Source: an uncultured Collinsella sp. | GTDB lineage: Bacteria > Actinomycetota > Coriobacteriia > Coriobacteriales > Coriobacteriaceae | Assembly (NCBI GenBank): GCA_900541675.1 | Contig: UQKU01000014.1 | Span: 1-49,952, forward strand | Direction of reading: 5' to 3' | Length of the DNA: 49,952 nucleotides | Shown here: piece after piece, positions 1 to 8,568 of the stretch | Layout of the letters: the number at the start of each line of letters is the position of its first letter | Numbering within the stretch: the stretch's first letter is position 1 | Made by a program: the position numbers and the translations under genes | Notes under the pieces: model-generated | Database searches by the model: none | Told to the model about the DNA's origin: nothing | The model's input: the letters and a program-made list of their open reading frames with translations, nothing else

Positions 1-6
1 ACGGCA

Positions 7-42
7 GGCCCCGCCGACCGATTGCAAGCGGTCGGCGGGGCC
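7..42. repeat. 14-bp perfect hairpin at the window edge
   Basis: Positions 7-20 and 29-42 are perfect reverse complements with an 8-base loop. The stem is almost all G and C. No T-run follows on either strand, so it is not a textbook terminator. It may belong to the gene left of the window or act as a backup stop for the DAHP synthase transcript arriving from the right. Confidence 0.6.
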
Positions 43-80
43 ATTGTGGCCCTTGACAGTGGATTGGGTCATATGAGCGA

Positions 81-221
81 GCGCCGTCCAGAGCGTACAA
101 GTTGGCATGAAAAAGGCAGGGCATTGACCTTCTGGTCATGCCTTGCCTTTTGAATGACAAATTGTCGCTCTGGGCGGCGCGCAGCGTCGAGCCGTTACGC
201 GGGTTGGTAAACCCGCGTAAC
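81..221 (-). repeat. Structured 3' element, copy 1, containing the aroF terminator
   Basis: Three stems are visible. The outer stem is 81-95 with 166-180 (one G-T pair). Inside it lies a hairpin at 112-150 with one bulged T. Next to it is a 12-bp stem, 194-205 with 210-221, closing a GGTA loop and touching the stop codon of the DAHP synthase gene. On the minus strand the inner hairpin is followed by five Ts, so it can end the aroF transcript. The same layout returns at 30818-30957 with changed but still pairing bases, and the core returns at 10652-10739. The role beyond termination is unknown. Confidence 0.7.
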
Positions 222-1252
222 TAAACACGCTCCGCGATCTCGTGGATCAGATAGTCGGTCTTTTCCCAGCCCAGGCACGGGTCGGTGATCGACTTGCCAA
301 AGACGCCGCCGTCGACCGACTGGTTGCCATCCTCCAGGTAGGACTCGATCATAAAGCCCTTGACCAGTTTGGAGATGGATTCGTTGCGGCGACAGCTGTC
401 GAGCACTTCCTTGCAGATGCGATACTGCTCCAGCGGGCGCTTGCCCGAGTTGTCATGGTTGCAGTCGATAACCGCCGCCGGGTTGGCGTAGCCGGCGTGC
501 TCGGTATAGCGCTCGGCAAGGCGCTCCAGGTGCTCGTAGTGGTAATTGGGGTAAGTGCGACCGTCGAGACCGATGTAGCCGCGCATGACGGCGTGCGCGA
601 GCGGGTTGCCGTCGCACTCGACCTCCCAGTTGCGGAAGATAAAGCTCTGGTGCGCCTGGGCGGCGTAGATGGAGTTGAGCATGACGGTAGTGGAACCGGC
701 TGTAGGATTTTTCATGCCCACCGGCACCGAAATGCCGCTCGACACCAGACGGTGCTCCTGGTTCTCGACCGAACGCGCACCCACGGCGACGTAGCTCAAC
801 AGGTCGACGAGGTACTGGTAGTTGGACGGGTAGAGCATCTCGTCGGCAGTGAAGAAGCCAGTCTCCTCGATGACGCGCAAGTGCATGTGGCGAATGGCCT
901 TAACGCCTTCGAGCAGATCGTCGGGCGCCTCGGGATCGGGGTTGTGCAGCAGGCCCTTGTAACCGGTGCCCTTGGTGCGCGGCTTGTTGGTGTAGACGCG
1001 CGGGATGATGATGAGCTTGTCCTTGACCTCCTCGGCGGTTTTGGCCAGGCGGTTCATGTACTCGAGGACCGAGTCCTCGCGGTCGGCAGAGCACGGTCCG
1101 ATGATGAGCACCTTGCGCGCGTCCTCGCCGGTAAAGACCTTGGCGACCTCGGCGTCGAATGCCTGCTTCTTAGCAGTAAGCTCAGCGGACAGCGGCATTT
1201 CCTCGCGGATCTCCATGGGGATCGGCAGCCTGCGTTTAAATTCCATGGCCAT
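221..1252 (-). CDS. aroF: 3-deoxy-7-phosphoheptulonate synthase (DAHP synthase, class I)
   Basis: Condenses phosphoenolpyruvate and erythrose-4-phosphate, the first step of the shikimate pathway in the cytosol. The 343-residue protein matches the AroF/AroG/AroH family in length and motifs: IGPCSADRED near the N-terminus, PRVYTNKPRTKGTGYKGL, GARSVENQEHR, PVGMKNPTAGS and the metal-site stretch DCNHDNSGK. The start at 1252 is chosen because GAGGAGG lies six bases upstream; an in-frame ATG at 1267 would precede that site. Which allosteric type it is (Phe, Tyr or Trp) cannot be told from sequence, so the symbol is provisional. It stands alone, followed by a structured 3' element containing a terminator-like hairpin. 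Confidence 0.93.
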   Translation of the reverse strand: MAMEFKRRLPIPMEIREEMPLSAELTAKKQAFDAEVAKVFTGEDARKVLIIGPCSADREDSVLEYMNRLAKTAEEVKDKLIIIPRVYTNKPRTKGTGYKGLLHNPDPEAPDDLLEGVKAIRHMHLRVIEETGFFTADEMLYPSNYQYLVDLLSYVAVGARSVENQEHRLVSSGISVPVGMKNPTAGSTTVMLNSIYAAQAHQSFIFRNWEVECDGNPLAHAVMRGYIGLDGRTYPNYHYEHLERLAERYTEHAGYANPAAVIDCNHDNSGKRPLEQYRICKEVLDSCRRNESISKLVKGFMIESYLEDGNQSVDGGVFGKSITDPCLGWEKTDYLIHEIAERV

Positions 1253-1379
1253 GCGGGGCCTCCTCAATCAAAGAAGTCTAAGCTTGAATCGTCGAATGCT
1301 CGGCATTATCCGCTGTCGCACGCTAAAGTGCAAGCACGACCAACCAAAAAGGGAATGGATAACGCGCGGGTCGCTTACC

Positions 1380-1447
1380 ACGAGAGTGGATAATCTCCCG
1401 TTTTTGGCCTAGGATCGCGCTGAAAGTGGGAGATTATCCACTCTCGT
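1380..1447. repeat. 20-bp perfect inverted repeat in the aroF/GNAT divergent gap
   Basis: Positions 1380-1399 and 1428-1447 are perfect reverse complements separated by 28 bases. It lies between the divergently read DAHP synthase (start 1252) and the acetyltransferase (start 1593). It could be a paired operator, a leader hairpin or a remnant repeat. The rest of the 1253-1592 gap shows only a small hairpin (AGGTGG/CCACCT) just before the acetyltransferase ribosome site. Confidence 0.6.
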
Positions 1448-1592
1448 CGAGCAAGCGTCCGAAAATCCTCGCTCGTGGCCCCTTTTCCTCCGTCCCCGAG
1501 GGAACGGGACTCGTCTGCCGAATGATTGATGCGGCGACGGCGCGCCCATGTCACACTCAGAGGTGGCCTGACCCACCTTGGAAGGAGCCTCC

Positions 1593-2233
1593 ATGAGCCT
1601 TGACAACGTAACCCTGCGCGCCGCCACGCTCGACGACCTGGCTGGCATCGCCGCCATCTACAACCAGCTGTGGTGCAACACGCTGCGCAACCGCGGTGAC
1701 GTCGAAGCTGCCGATTTCTGCGCGCGCTTTAACATCACCATGCAGCTACAGCGCTCACCTATCGCGCTTGTCGCCGAGGCCGAGGGCCGCATTATCGCCG
1801 CCTGCTGCATCGGCATCTTCGAGGACGGCAAGCCGCGTACCAATCCCACGTGGGTGCCCTGCTACGACGAGATGTTCGCCCAGGCAACCGAGATGGCAAA
1901 GACCGCCGACGCCAAGCTCGAGGGCTCGCTCTTTGGCGACAGCCGCGAGAAGGCCACGGCCGACCGCTTTGCCGCCACGGGCAATGAGTATGCCCAGGGC
2001 TCATCATCATCGTGCCCGAGTGGCAGGGCAAAGGGCTCGGCCGCGCGCTCATCGACCTTGCCCGCGCCGAGCTCGCCCGGGCAGGCTGCACCAAGTTCTT
2101 CCTGATGAGCGACTGCAACTCTGACTGGCAGTTCTACGAGCACCTCAACATGAAGCGCATCCTAGAAGATCACAGCCAAGACACCGGCGACGGCTTTATC
2201 GTCTACATGTACGGAGGCGACACGCAGGATTAG
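1593..2233 (+). pseudogene. GNAT family N-acetyltransferase, frameshifted
   Basis: The first half (from ATG 1593, with GAAGGAG upstream) reads as a GNAT N-terminus: TLRAATLDDLAGIAAIYNQ and so on, up to EYAQG near 2000. The acetyl-CoA binding core (PEWQGKGLGRALIDLARAE) and the C-terminus continue in another frame to the TAG at 2233. One missing base near 2000-2010, in the run GGGCTCATC, would restore a single frame reading LIIIVPEWQGKGLG. This is either a recent inactivating mutation or a sequencing or assembly error; both halves keep coding character, which argues for a very recent event. The family transfers an acetyl group from acetyl-CoA to an amine; the substrate is unknown. Confidence 0.8.
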
Positions 2234-2298
2234 CCTGTGTGCCGCCTCATGGGCTTTCTCCAAGACAGCCCAAACCGGTCAGCCATACCAAATAGAGA

Positions 2299-2588
2299 CC
2301 TGCCAAAAAGGGACAGGTTTATTTTGGCAGGTTTTATCTGGGAAAACACCAAGGCCGCCGCGAGGGAACTACTTTCCCTCGCGGCGGCCTTCTAACAGCA
2401 AAAACCAAGTGAGTAGATTTTTTGCAGGAATCCGAGCACACGCCAAATCGCCACAGCGCTGACCTGCAGTTTTACCGAGCATTTGTCGCGATGTGCTCGG
2501 TAAATCCAAAAAAGTCTACTCACTTGCATCTGAGGCGCACCGGATCGGCAAAAAACCGCCGCGAAAGGGATCCGGACCCTTCGCGGCA
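2299..2588. repeat. Convergent-junction module, copy 1, with 119-bp palindrome
   Basis: This 290-bp stretch between two convergent genes is repeated at 16266-16558. Parts in order: a hairpin CCTGCCAAAA/TTTTGGCAGG; a 15-bp terminator-type hairpin (2353-2367 with 2375-2389); a long palindrome at 2407-2525 whose arms start AAGTGAGTAG and end CTACTCACTT, with inner pairing CCGAGCACA/TGTGCTCGG; and a second hairpin with TTCGCGG arms and an A-run on its left, giving a T-run on the minus strand. The outer hairpins probably end transcripts from both sides. The purpose of the central palindrome is unknown. Confidence 0.8.
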
Positions 2589-2609
2589 GTTGTTAATACG
2601 CCGAACTTG

Positions 2610-3779
2610 TTATCGCAAAAGCCAATCACGCGCCGAGACCACGCTACAGTCTTTCGACTCATACGTTGAATCCACGCGGGCCACAACATAGCGCGCATCT
2701 TTTGCAATGTCGATCTCATCGCATACAGCCTGTAAATGGCGGGCGTACTTATCGTGATACGTTCTGGATGATTTTATTTCGATAGCCTTGGGACTCCCTG
2801 AGTTTGTGCAGTCGAGCAAATCGATTTCTCGCTTGCCGTCGTCCCTATAGAAATACAACTCGGGATTCTCGCCCACGTTGAGATGGCTCTTCGCCGTTTC
2901 GGAAACGATGAGGTTTTCGAAAACTGCCCCCAGATAAGGGCTCTCCAAAAGTTGCTCCAGTGATCCAATTTTGAGCAAGTAGCAGAGCAGCCCCGTGTCG
3001 TAAAAATAAAGCTTGGGCGTTTTAGTCAAACGTTTCCTGGCATTTGCATAATAAGGCTGCAGTGAAAACGTCAGGTAGCTCTGCTCCAGGATAGACAACC
3101 AGCTTTTAATGGTCGATACGTTCACACCCGTATCTCGAGAAAGCGAAGATATATTAATGAGAGCACCGGCGCTCTGGGCAATTATGGACAGTAACTTATG
3201 AAACTCCGCTTTATTGCGCACGTCAAGCAAGCCCACAACATCGCGCTCAACATAGGTATCAATATAGCTGGGGAAATAAACCGAGGACGGCATTCCGGCG
3301 GAACGCAGGCGAGGGTATCCCCCTTCGAGCGCAAACAAATCCACTTCCAACTGCCCCTGCTGGCCCCTCTCCGCTTCTCGAAACGAAAATGGCAGCAATT
3401 TTAAGATCCCGACTCGCCCGGCAAGAGACTGGCCGATGCTTTTCATCATCAAAAAGTTTTGCGATCCCGTAAGGATGTATTGACCGGCATCTCCCCGCTC
3501 ATCCGAAACAACCTGGATCATCGAGAACAAATCCGGGGCGTATTGCGCCTCATCGATGATGAGTCCGCCCTTTCGGTTGCGGATAAAACTCACCGGATCC
3601 TCCAAGGCCGCGCGCCTCGTTTGGGGGTCCTCAAGCGTGACATAGGAATAGTCGGGAAAGGCATGCCTAACCAGCGTAGACTTTCCGCTCTGCCTAGGCC
3701 CCGTCAACGACACAACAGGAAACCAACCCGCCATGCGAATGAGCAACTCATGCAAATCCCTGTTAATGTACTCGGCCAT
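2610..3779 (-). CDS. AAA ATPase of the DUF4143 type
   Basis: A 389-residue protein with a Walker A motif GPRQSGKS at residues 27-34, a Walker B-like stretch GGLIIDEAQ near 85-95, a TGSQNF sensor segment, and the C-terminal DUF4143 half ending in a nuclease-like ID..E.K core (REIDLLDC...AIEIKSS). Such proteins are common, often multicopy, in gut bacteria; their role is not firmly known. The start at 3779 is chosen because AAGGGG lies seven bases upstream. The reading frame stays open upstream, but that stretch is repeat DNA. It is separated from the acetyltransferase by a convergent repeat module. Four 23-bp tandem repeats sit just upstream at 3801-3892. Confidence 0.88.
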   Translation of the reverse strand: MAEYINRDLHELLIRMAGWFPVVSLTGPRQSGKSTLVRHAFPDYSYVTLEDPQTRRAALEDPVSFIRNRKGGLIIDEAQYAPDLFSMIQVVSDERGDAGQYILTGSQNFLMMKSIGQSLAGRVGILKLLPFSFREAERGQQGQLEVDLFALEGGYPRLRSAGMPSSVYFPSYIDTYVERDVVGLLDVRNKAEFHKLLSIIAQSAGALINISSLSRDTGVNVSTIKSWLSILEQSYLTFSLQPYYANARKRLTKTPKLYFYDTGLLCYLLKIGSLEQLLESPYLGAVFENLIVSETAKSHLNVGENPELYFYRDDGKREIDLLDCTNSGSPKAIEIKSSRTYHDKYARHLQAVCDEIDIAKDARYVVARVDSTYESKDCSVVSARDWLLR

Positions 3780-3800
3780 ATCAACGCCCCTTATAACGCT

Positions 3801-3892
3801 GTTACCATAATCGTATAGTATCATTTGCCATAATCTCGCAGTAGCGTTTTCCATAATCTTGTAGTAGTGTTTTCCACAATCTTATAGTAGCC
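3801..3892 (-). repeat. Four tandem 23-bp repeats upstream of the AAA ATPase
   Basis: Units at 3801-3823, 3824-3846, 3847-3869 and 3870-3892 each have exactly 23 bases and share a core that reads AGATTATGGAAAAC on the minus strand. They diverge increasingly toward the gene. The array ends about 20 bases before the start codon, so it overlaps the promoter or leader. It may be an operator array or a slippage-prone tract that changes expression by copy number. Confidence 0.8.
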
Positions 3893-3944
3893 CAGTTCAA
3901 AAACGTTATTTATAGAGCCGAAATCTCAGACCCTAAATAACAAT

Positions 3945-3981
3945 AGCCACCACAATGGGAACTGTCCCCATTGCGGTGGCT
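3945..3981. terminator. Hairpin after the MATE gene
   Basis: A 15-base arm at 3945-3959 pairs with 3967-3981 (one mismatch). It lies between the stop of the MATE gene (minus strand) and the start of the ATPase gene. On the minus strand a T-rich stretch follows. Confidence 0.5.
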
Positions 3982-4030
3982 TGCAGGCGAGTTGACTTAT
4001 TCGACTATCGCGGGCCGGCCGTGTCCGAGT

Positions 4031-5407
4031 CTAGAGCGTGGCAAGTCGCTTGGATTCGCGGACGGCGAGGGCGATGGAGATAAGACCAGTGATGGCGTCA
4101 GCCGCCACCAAGGCAAACCAGACACCCTGAACGCCCATCATGTTGCCAAGCAGGTACATAAGCGGCACGGAGCAGATCACGTAGCGGAGCAGACCGGTGA
4201 ACGTGGCGATACCCACCTTCTCAACCGCCTGGAAGTACATCGACATGGTCATGGCAAGATAGCCCAGGGCCACGGCCAGGATAACGATGCGCGTGGCGTT
4301 GGCGGCAACCTCGACGAGCGCCGGGTCGCTACCAGCAAAAAAGGCGCAGACCGGCGTTGCGGCCACCCATAGCACAGCAGACACCGCAGCAAGCGTCACG
4401 ACCTGGTACTTAAGCGTGCAGGAGAGCGTTTCCTTGAGGCGCGCCCACGCCTTGGCGCCGGCGTTGAAGGCGGCAATGGGCTGCAGGCCGTACGAGAAGC
4501 ACTGGGCGACCATCATGGTAATGTAGAGGATGTAGCCGTTGATCACACCAAAGGCCGCGATGTAGAGCGAACCCATGTCGCCGCCGAGCTGGCCAAGCAA
4601 CGAGTTGGCAACGGTGTTGAAGATGAACGTGGCAGCTTGCACCAAAAAGAACGGGAAACCAATCTTAATGATCTGGCCGCAGATGGCCATGTCGAGTTTG
4701 AGGTCGGCGGCGTTGATCTGGAGCTGCGACTTCTTACCGCCGATGAACCAGAAGATACCGATGGCCCAGATACCGATGGAAAGACCGTAGTACACGCCAG
4801 CTCCCATAACGCCAAGCTTGAGCACAAACGTGGAAAGCGCAAACCAGCAGATAGCGACGATGGCAGACACGGTCATGAGGTTGGCCTGGATCTGAACCTT
4901 CTCGTCCACACGCATGACGGCGGTGACCATCTGACCAATGACCGTGAGCGGCAGCAGCACGGAGAAGGTGCGCACGCCGGCAACGGTATCGGTCATGATG
5001 TCGGGCGTGGCGCCGAAGAATGCGCAGATGGGCTCGGTAAACACAGCCATCACCACAGCAAGCAGCACACTCACAATCGTGGTAAGCCAAAAACCCTGGC
5101 TAAACGCCTTGCTGGCGCCCTTAATGTCGCCGGCACCCAAAAGGTTGCCCACCACGGCGGGCACGCCGGTGCCAAACAGGTTGCCAAAGGCCAGGTTAAT
5201 GTACTCGACCGACATGATGATCGAAACACAGGCCAGGCCGTGTGCACCCAGGCCCCAACCCATCACGAGGCCCTCAAGGACCACCATGATAATCTGGGCG
5301 AGCATACCCTGGCCGGTGATGATGGTGTACTTGCGCACCAGGCCGGGAATCGGCTGCGAGGCAAGCTCACGCTCCTCCTCAACAGCGGCGGTTGTCTCTT
5401 CTGCCAT
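4031..5407 (-). CDS. MATE family multidrug/organic cation exporter
   Basis: A 458-residue inner-membrane protein with about twelve hydrophobic segments in two similar halves, typical of MATE transporters that export cationic or organic compounds using an ion gradient. Recognisable stretches are PAVVGNLLGAGD in the first half and GLQPIAAFNAGAK in the second. The start at 5407 (MAEETTAAVEE) has AAGGGGAG just upstream; the longer frame is unlikely. It lies 96 bases downstream of the amidohydrolase gene on the same strand, so the two are probably cotranscribed. The substrate is unknown; the pairing suggests export of a product or substrate of the amidohydrolase. Confidence 0.92.
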   Translation of the reverse strand: MAEETTAAVEEERELASQPIPGLVRKYTIITGQGMLAQIIMVVLEGLVMGWGLGAHGLACVSIIMSVEYINLAFGNLFGTGVPAVVGNLLGAGDIKGASKAFSQGFWLTTIVSVLLAVVMAVFTEPICAFFGATPDIMTDTVAGVRTFSVLLPLTVIGQMVTAVMRVDEKVQIQANLMTVSAIVAICWFALSTFVLKLGVMGAGVYYGLSIGIWAIGIFWFIGGKKSQLQINAADLKLDMAICGQIIKIGFPFFLVQAATFIFNTVANSLLGQLGGDMGSLYIAAFGVINGYILYITMMVAQCFSYGLQPIAAFNAGAKAWARLKETLSCTLKYQVVTLAAVSAVLWVAATPVCAFFAGSDPALVEVAANATRIVILAVALGYLAMTMSMYFQAVEKVGIATFTGLLRYVICSVPLMYLLGNMMGVQGVWFALVAADAITGLISIALAVRESKRLATL

Positions 5408-5503
5408 TGTTCTCCCCTTTCCATGAGAGATTGATGAATGGATGGATGAATGGATGGGCGGCACGCACAGGCTGTGGCACCGCCCAGCGATGCAGCAGCC
5501 CCG

Positions 5504-7132
5504 CTAGGCCTCGTAGACCACCTTGCCGGCAATCATCGTGAGAGACGCCGTGGCCTCGAGGACCTCAGCCGGTTCGCAGTCAAAGAGGTTGCGGTCGAGC
5601 ACACAGATATCAGCCTGTTTGCCGCATGCGAGCGTACCGATGCGATCCTCGGCATGCATGGCGTAGGCGCTGCCGTAGGTGTAGGCGCGCAGGGCCTCGG
5701 CCATGGTAATGCGCTCCTGGGGGAACCAGCCCTCGGGGTTGGAGCCGTCCTCGAGCATGCGGAAGACCGCGCCGTACACCTCCTCCATGGGCTCCAAGCC
5801 CACAACGGGGAAGTCGCTGCCCAAGTGCACCACGGCACCGCTGGCAAGCAGGCTGTGCAGGGGCCACGAAAGCGCTGCACGCTCGGGGCCCACGGCATCG
5901 TCCTTGGCAAGGTCAGCCATATCGAGCAGCATGTGCCACGGTTGCATGCCGGGGCATATACCAAGCTCCGCGTAGCGCGGCAGATCCTCGGGCTGAACCG
6001 TCTCGTTGTGCTCCATGGAGTGGCGGCAACCCCGCTTACCATGCAAGCGCTCGCCCTCCTCAAAGCAATCAAGCACAAAACGCACCGAGCGATCGCCGAT
6101 CGTATGGACGCGCGTGTCAACGCCCCATTCCTGCGCCCTGACAATGGCGGCACGGATGCGCTCTGGATCCTCCGCGGGCTCACCGCAGGTATCGGGCGCA
6201 TTGCTATAGGGTTCAAGCATCCAAGCGGTGTGGTCGGAGCACACGCCATCAAGAAACTGCTTAAAGCCGTGCCACTCGACCTGCGTACCCGAGAAGGCGT
6301 ATTTCTCCTTGATCTGCTCGAGCGTTAAGGACTCGTTTTCGAACAGATCGGTGTACAGGAACACGCGCAGTGGCAAGTCGCCCTTGGCATTAAGACCTGC
6401 CAACACCGCATACGGGTTTTCCATGCTCACAAACGTAGGATTGACCATGCCGACCGTAGTGATTCCCAGGGCATTGGCGCGCCGGGCGGTTTTTGCAAAC
6501 GACGCGTCAACAACCTCGGGCGCTGGGTCGTAGACCTCGTCCATAAAGAAGACGCCGGCGTTGTTGGAAAACACGCCCGTCAGATTGCCCTCGGCATCCT
6601 TAAGGATCTTGCCGCCTGCGGGATCGGGCGTCTGCGAAGTTACTCCCACCTTGTTGATGGCGCAGGTATTGGCACTAAAGGTATGCAGGTCAACCTGCTG
6701 CAGAAAGACCGGGCGGTCCGAGATGTACTCATCGATCATCGCGGCTGTGGGCATCTCGGGGACATCCCACTGGAACTGGATAATCTGGCAGCCCAGAATC
6801 CACTCGTTATCGGGATGGTCGGCCGCAAACGCCACGACACGTTCCATCGCCATCTCAAAACTGGTGCAGTCGATGAGGTTGACGGCAAAATCGGGGTCGG
6901 TCATAAACGCGCCCTGGGCAAAATGCGTGTGTGAGTCGATCAGGCCGGGCATGACGAGCTGGTCGCCAAAGTCGCGCACCTCGGTATCGGGACCGATAAA
7001 CGGTGCCAGGTGAGCATCGTCACCGCAGGCAACAATCTTATCACCGCGCACGGCAACGCCGCCCTTAAACGGCTCGAGCCCATCGCCGGTAAAGACGGCG
7101 TTGCTCTTGATAACTACATCAGCCTTGTCCAT
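5504..7132 (-). CDS. Amidohydrolase, YtcJ-like (amidohydrolase 3 family)
   Basis: A 542-residue metal-dependent hydrolase. The N-terminal beta domain holds the pattern VMPGLIDSHTHF with the HxH metal site; later come VHTIGDRSV, HSMEHNE and a C-terminal LGSDFPV carrying the expected Asp. Family members hydrolyse N-acyl, formamide or cyclic amide bonds, and the exact substrate cannot be read from sequence. The start at 7132 follows GAGGAGG with five bases between. The gene sits downstream of a membrane LuxR regulator and upstream of the MATE exporter, all on the minus strand. Its upstream region holds a sequence shared with the ptcA/aguR promoter gap, so it may belong to the agmatine regulon. 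Confidence 0.9.
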   Translation of the reverse strand: MDKADVVIKSNAVFTGDGLEPFKGGVAVRGDKIVACGDDAHLAPFIGPDTEVRDFGDQLVMPGLIDSHTHFAQGAFMTDPDFAVNLIDCTSFEMAMERVVAFAADHPDNEWILGCQIIQFQWDVPEMPTAAMIDEYISDRPVFLQQVDLHTFSANTCAINKVGVTSQTPDPAGGKILKDAEGNLTGVFSNNAGVFFMDEVYDPAPEVVDASFAKTARRANALGITTVGMVNPTFVSMENPYAVLAGLNAKGDLPLRVFLYTDLFENESLTLEQIKEKYAFSGTQVEWHGFKQFLDGVCSDHTAWMLEPYSNAPDTCGEPAEDPERIRAAIVRAQEWGVDTRVHTIGDRSVRFVLDCFEEGERLHGKRGCRHSMEHNETVQPEDLPRYAELGICPGMQPWHMLLDMADLAKDDAVGPERAALSWPLHSLLASGAVVHLGSDFPVVGLEPMEEVYGAVFRMLEDGSNPEGWFPQERITMAEALRAYTYGSAYAMHAEDRIGTLACGKQADICVLDRNLFDCEPAEVLEATASLTMIAGKVVYEA

Positions 7133-7335
7133 GTGAGCCTCCTCAGGCATCTTTGGTTGCAACGCGGACGCACCGCCCGCGTGGGCACTCGGTTGGGAGC
7201 GTAGCGCTCCCGCATCGGCGCGTGCCTACAAGCCGTGCTCGGACGTCTGTCCCACGTCCGCGGCTTCGCGCTACACCCATTGATACACAGGGGCAAATCC
7301 GTGCCAAGGCCAGGGATCGCAAACGGTCAGTTTAA

Positions 7336-7368
7336 GCAGGTTTACACGCTTTACCTGCAGGTTTATTG
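7336..7368. promoter_or_regulatory. Candidate LuxR-type operator upstream of the amidohydrolase
   Basis: On the minus strand this reads ATAAACCTGCAGGTA followed seven bases later by TAAACCTGC. The first part matches ATAAACCCGCAGGTA in the ptcA/aguR gap (15127-15141) with one difference. It lies about 200 bases before the amidohydrolase start. The rest of the 7133-7447 gap contains two small hairpins (7195-7211 and 7240-7260) and no ORF I would support. Binding by either LuxR paralogue is inference. Confidence 0.45.
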
Positions 7369-7447
7369 TCTGAGATTATTACCGCGTCATTACGCCCAAC
7401 GGCGTGCCCGCCCACACGGCAAGACCCGCATGCAAGGAAGAATAGGA

Positions 7448-8440
7448 CTAGGAACGCCAAAAGGCATCTATGAGGTCATCTCGGTTGGAGACACCGCTTT
7501 TAACGTAGATGCGATGCAAGTGCGCCTTGACAGTGCCAGGGCTGATGACCAACTCGCTGGCGATGTTTTGGGCGTCGTTGCCCTTCAGCACCAGCGTGAG
7601 CACCTCCTGCTCGCGCCGCGACAGCTTATGGGCATCGGCATAGATCACAACGCGTGATGCTAGATCGTCCCCAGAGCGTGCGCTCTCGGCCGCCACGTCC
7701 TCATCGGCACGCGGATGACGGGCATACACGCGCAGGATATGGCTAAACTGGCAAAAGAGTTGGACCGCGCATGCCACGAGCAGCACGTTTTCGGAGATAT
7801 TGCGCTCGGACAGATACCACAAAAAGAGGCTGATGACGGGGTTTTGAGAGTCGGGGCGGCAGAGCAAAATCATGTAGGTTTCCTCGGCGATTACGCAAAA
7901 CGCAAGAACGAGTGCCACCTTCCAAAAGAGCTTTGAGCGGTCGAGGTCGAGTTTCTCAACACGCGTGGCCCTGTGCCGGTAATGCCAGGCGGCATAGGCA
8001 AGACATCCTACATTGCCCAGGTCACGCGTGAGCCAAAAGAGATACTGCTGCATCTCTCCGGCAGCACCGCTGCGAGGCACCAGCACCAATTGCAAGATTG
8101 AAAACGGCACGATAACAAGTCCGAGCATGCGCGACGTCGGCCTTTTGCGCAAGCGCGCAAACATCCACAGCACAATGCAAGCATAGATGGCAATACCGAG
8201 CACGCAGCGCAGCAAGGGGTGCTGCAGCGGCTCGCTAAAGGTAACGGCGTAGTCATATTTGAGCCGAGTGTACTCGTCAAAAAAGATGACCGACATATCG
8301 AGCATGTAGAGCAAAAAGCCCGCCGCGGCCACTAGGCTGTCGCGACGGTGCGTCATGAGCCAAACCACCAATGCCACGGCACTGGTCACCAGAGCCACAC
8401 CCATGATAATCGTGGTGTAGATATAGAACGCGAAACTCAT
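7448..8440 (-). CDS. Membrane-anchored LuxR-family transcriptional regulator
   Basis: A 330-residue protein with about seven hydrophobic segments in the first 230 residues and a C-terminal LuxR helix-turn-helix (LSRREQEVL...IASELVISPGTVKAHLHRIY) in the last 65. It has no receiver domain, so it is a one-component sensor: the membrane part probably senses a ligand directly. The start at 8440 follows GGGGAGG by five bases. It has the same architecture as the AguR-like protein at 15300-16265. It lies upstream of the amidohydrolase and MATE genes and likely controls them. The segment with SLFLWYLSERNISENVLL corresponds to LQLYLSERNFSENIF in the paralogue, suggesting a shared functional site. Confidence 0.9.
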   Translation of the reverse strand: MSFAFYIYTTIIMGVALVTSAVALVVWLMTHRRDSLVAAAGFLLYMLDMSVIFFDEYTRLKYDYAVTFSEPLQHPLLRCVLGIAIYACIVLWMFARLRKRPTSRMLGLVIVPFSILQLVLVPRSGAAGEMQQYLFWLTRDLGNVGCLAYAAWHYRHRATRVEKLDLDRSKLFWKVALVLAFCVIAEETYMILLCRPDSQNPVISLFLWYLSERNISENVLLVACAVQLFCQFSHILRVYARHPRADEDVAAESARSGDDLASRVVIYADAHKLSRREQEVLTLVLKGNDAQNIASELVISPGTVKAHLHRIYVKSGVSNRDDLIDAFWRS

Positions 8441-8568
8441 GCCCGCCTCCCCTGTCTAGATGCTGTGAGGATGTTGACAGATTCTTTGCCGCAAGATTAG
8501 ACTCACCGATTAAACGTACTGTATCGTTTAGATAAACAAGCTGTGTCTCACCGATGAAAGGAGATGCC

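Noticed and set aside
242..1393. Long plus-strand ORF opposite DAHP synthase
   Set aside because: It mirrors the codon pattern of the real gene on the other strand, has no family match and no ribosome site.
2422..2719. Short ORFs inside the convergent-junction module
   Set aside because: They are translations of a palindrome; no convincing ribosome site, and the bases are constrained by pairing instead.
3801..3892. 23-bp repeats as a CRISPR array
   Set aside because: The repeats are directly adjacent with no spacers.
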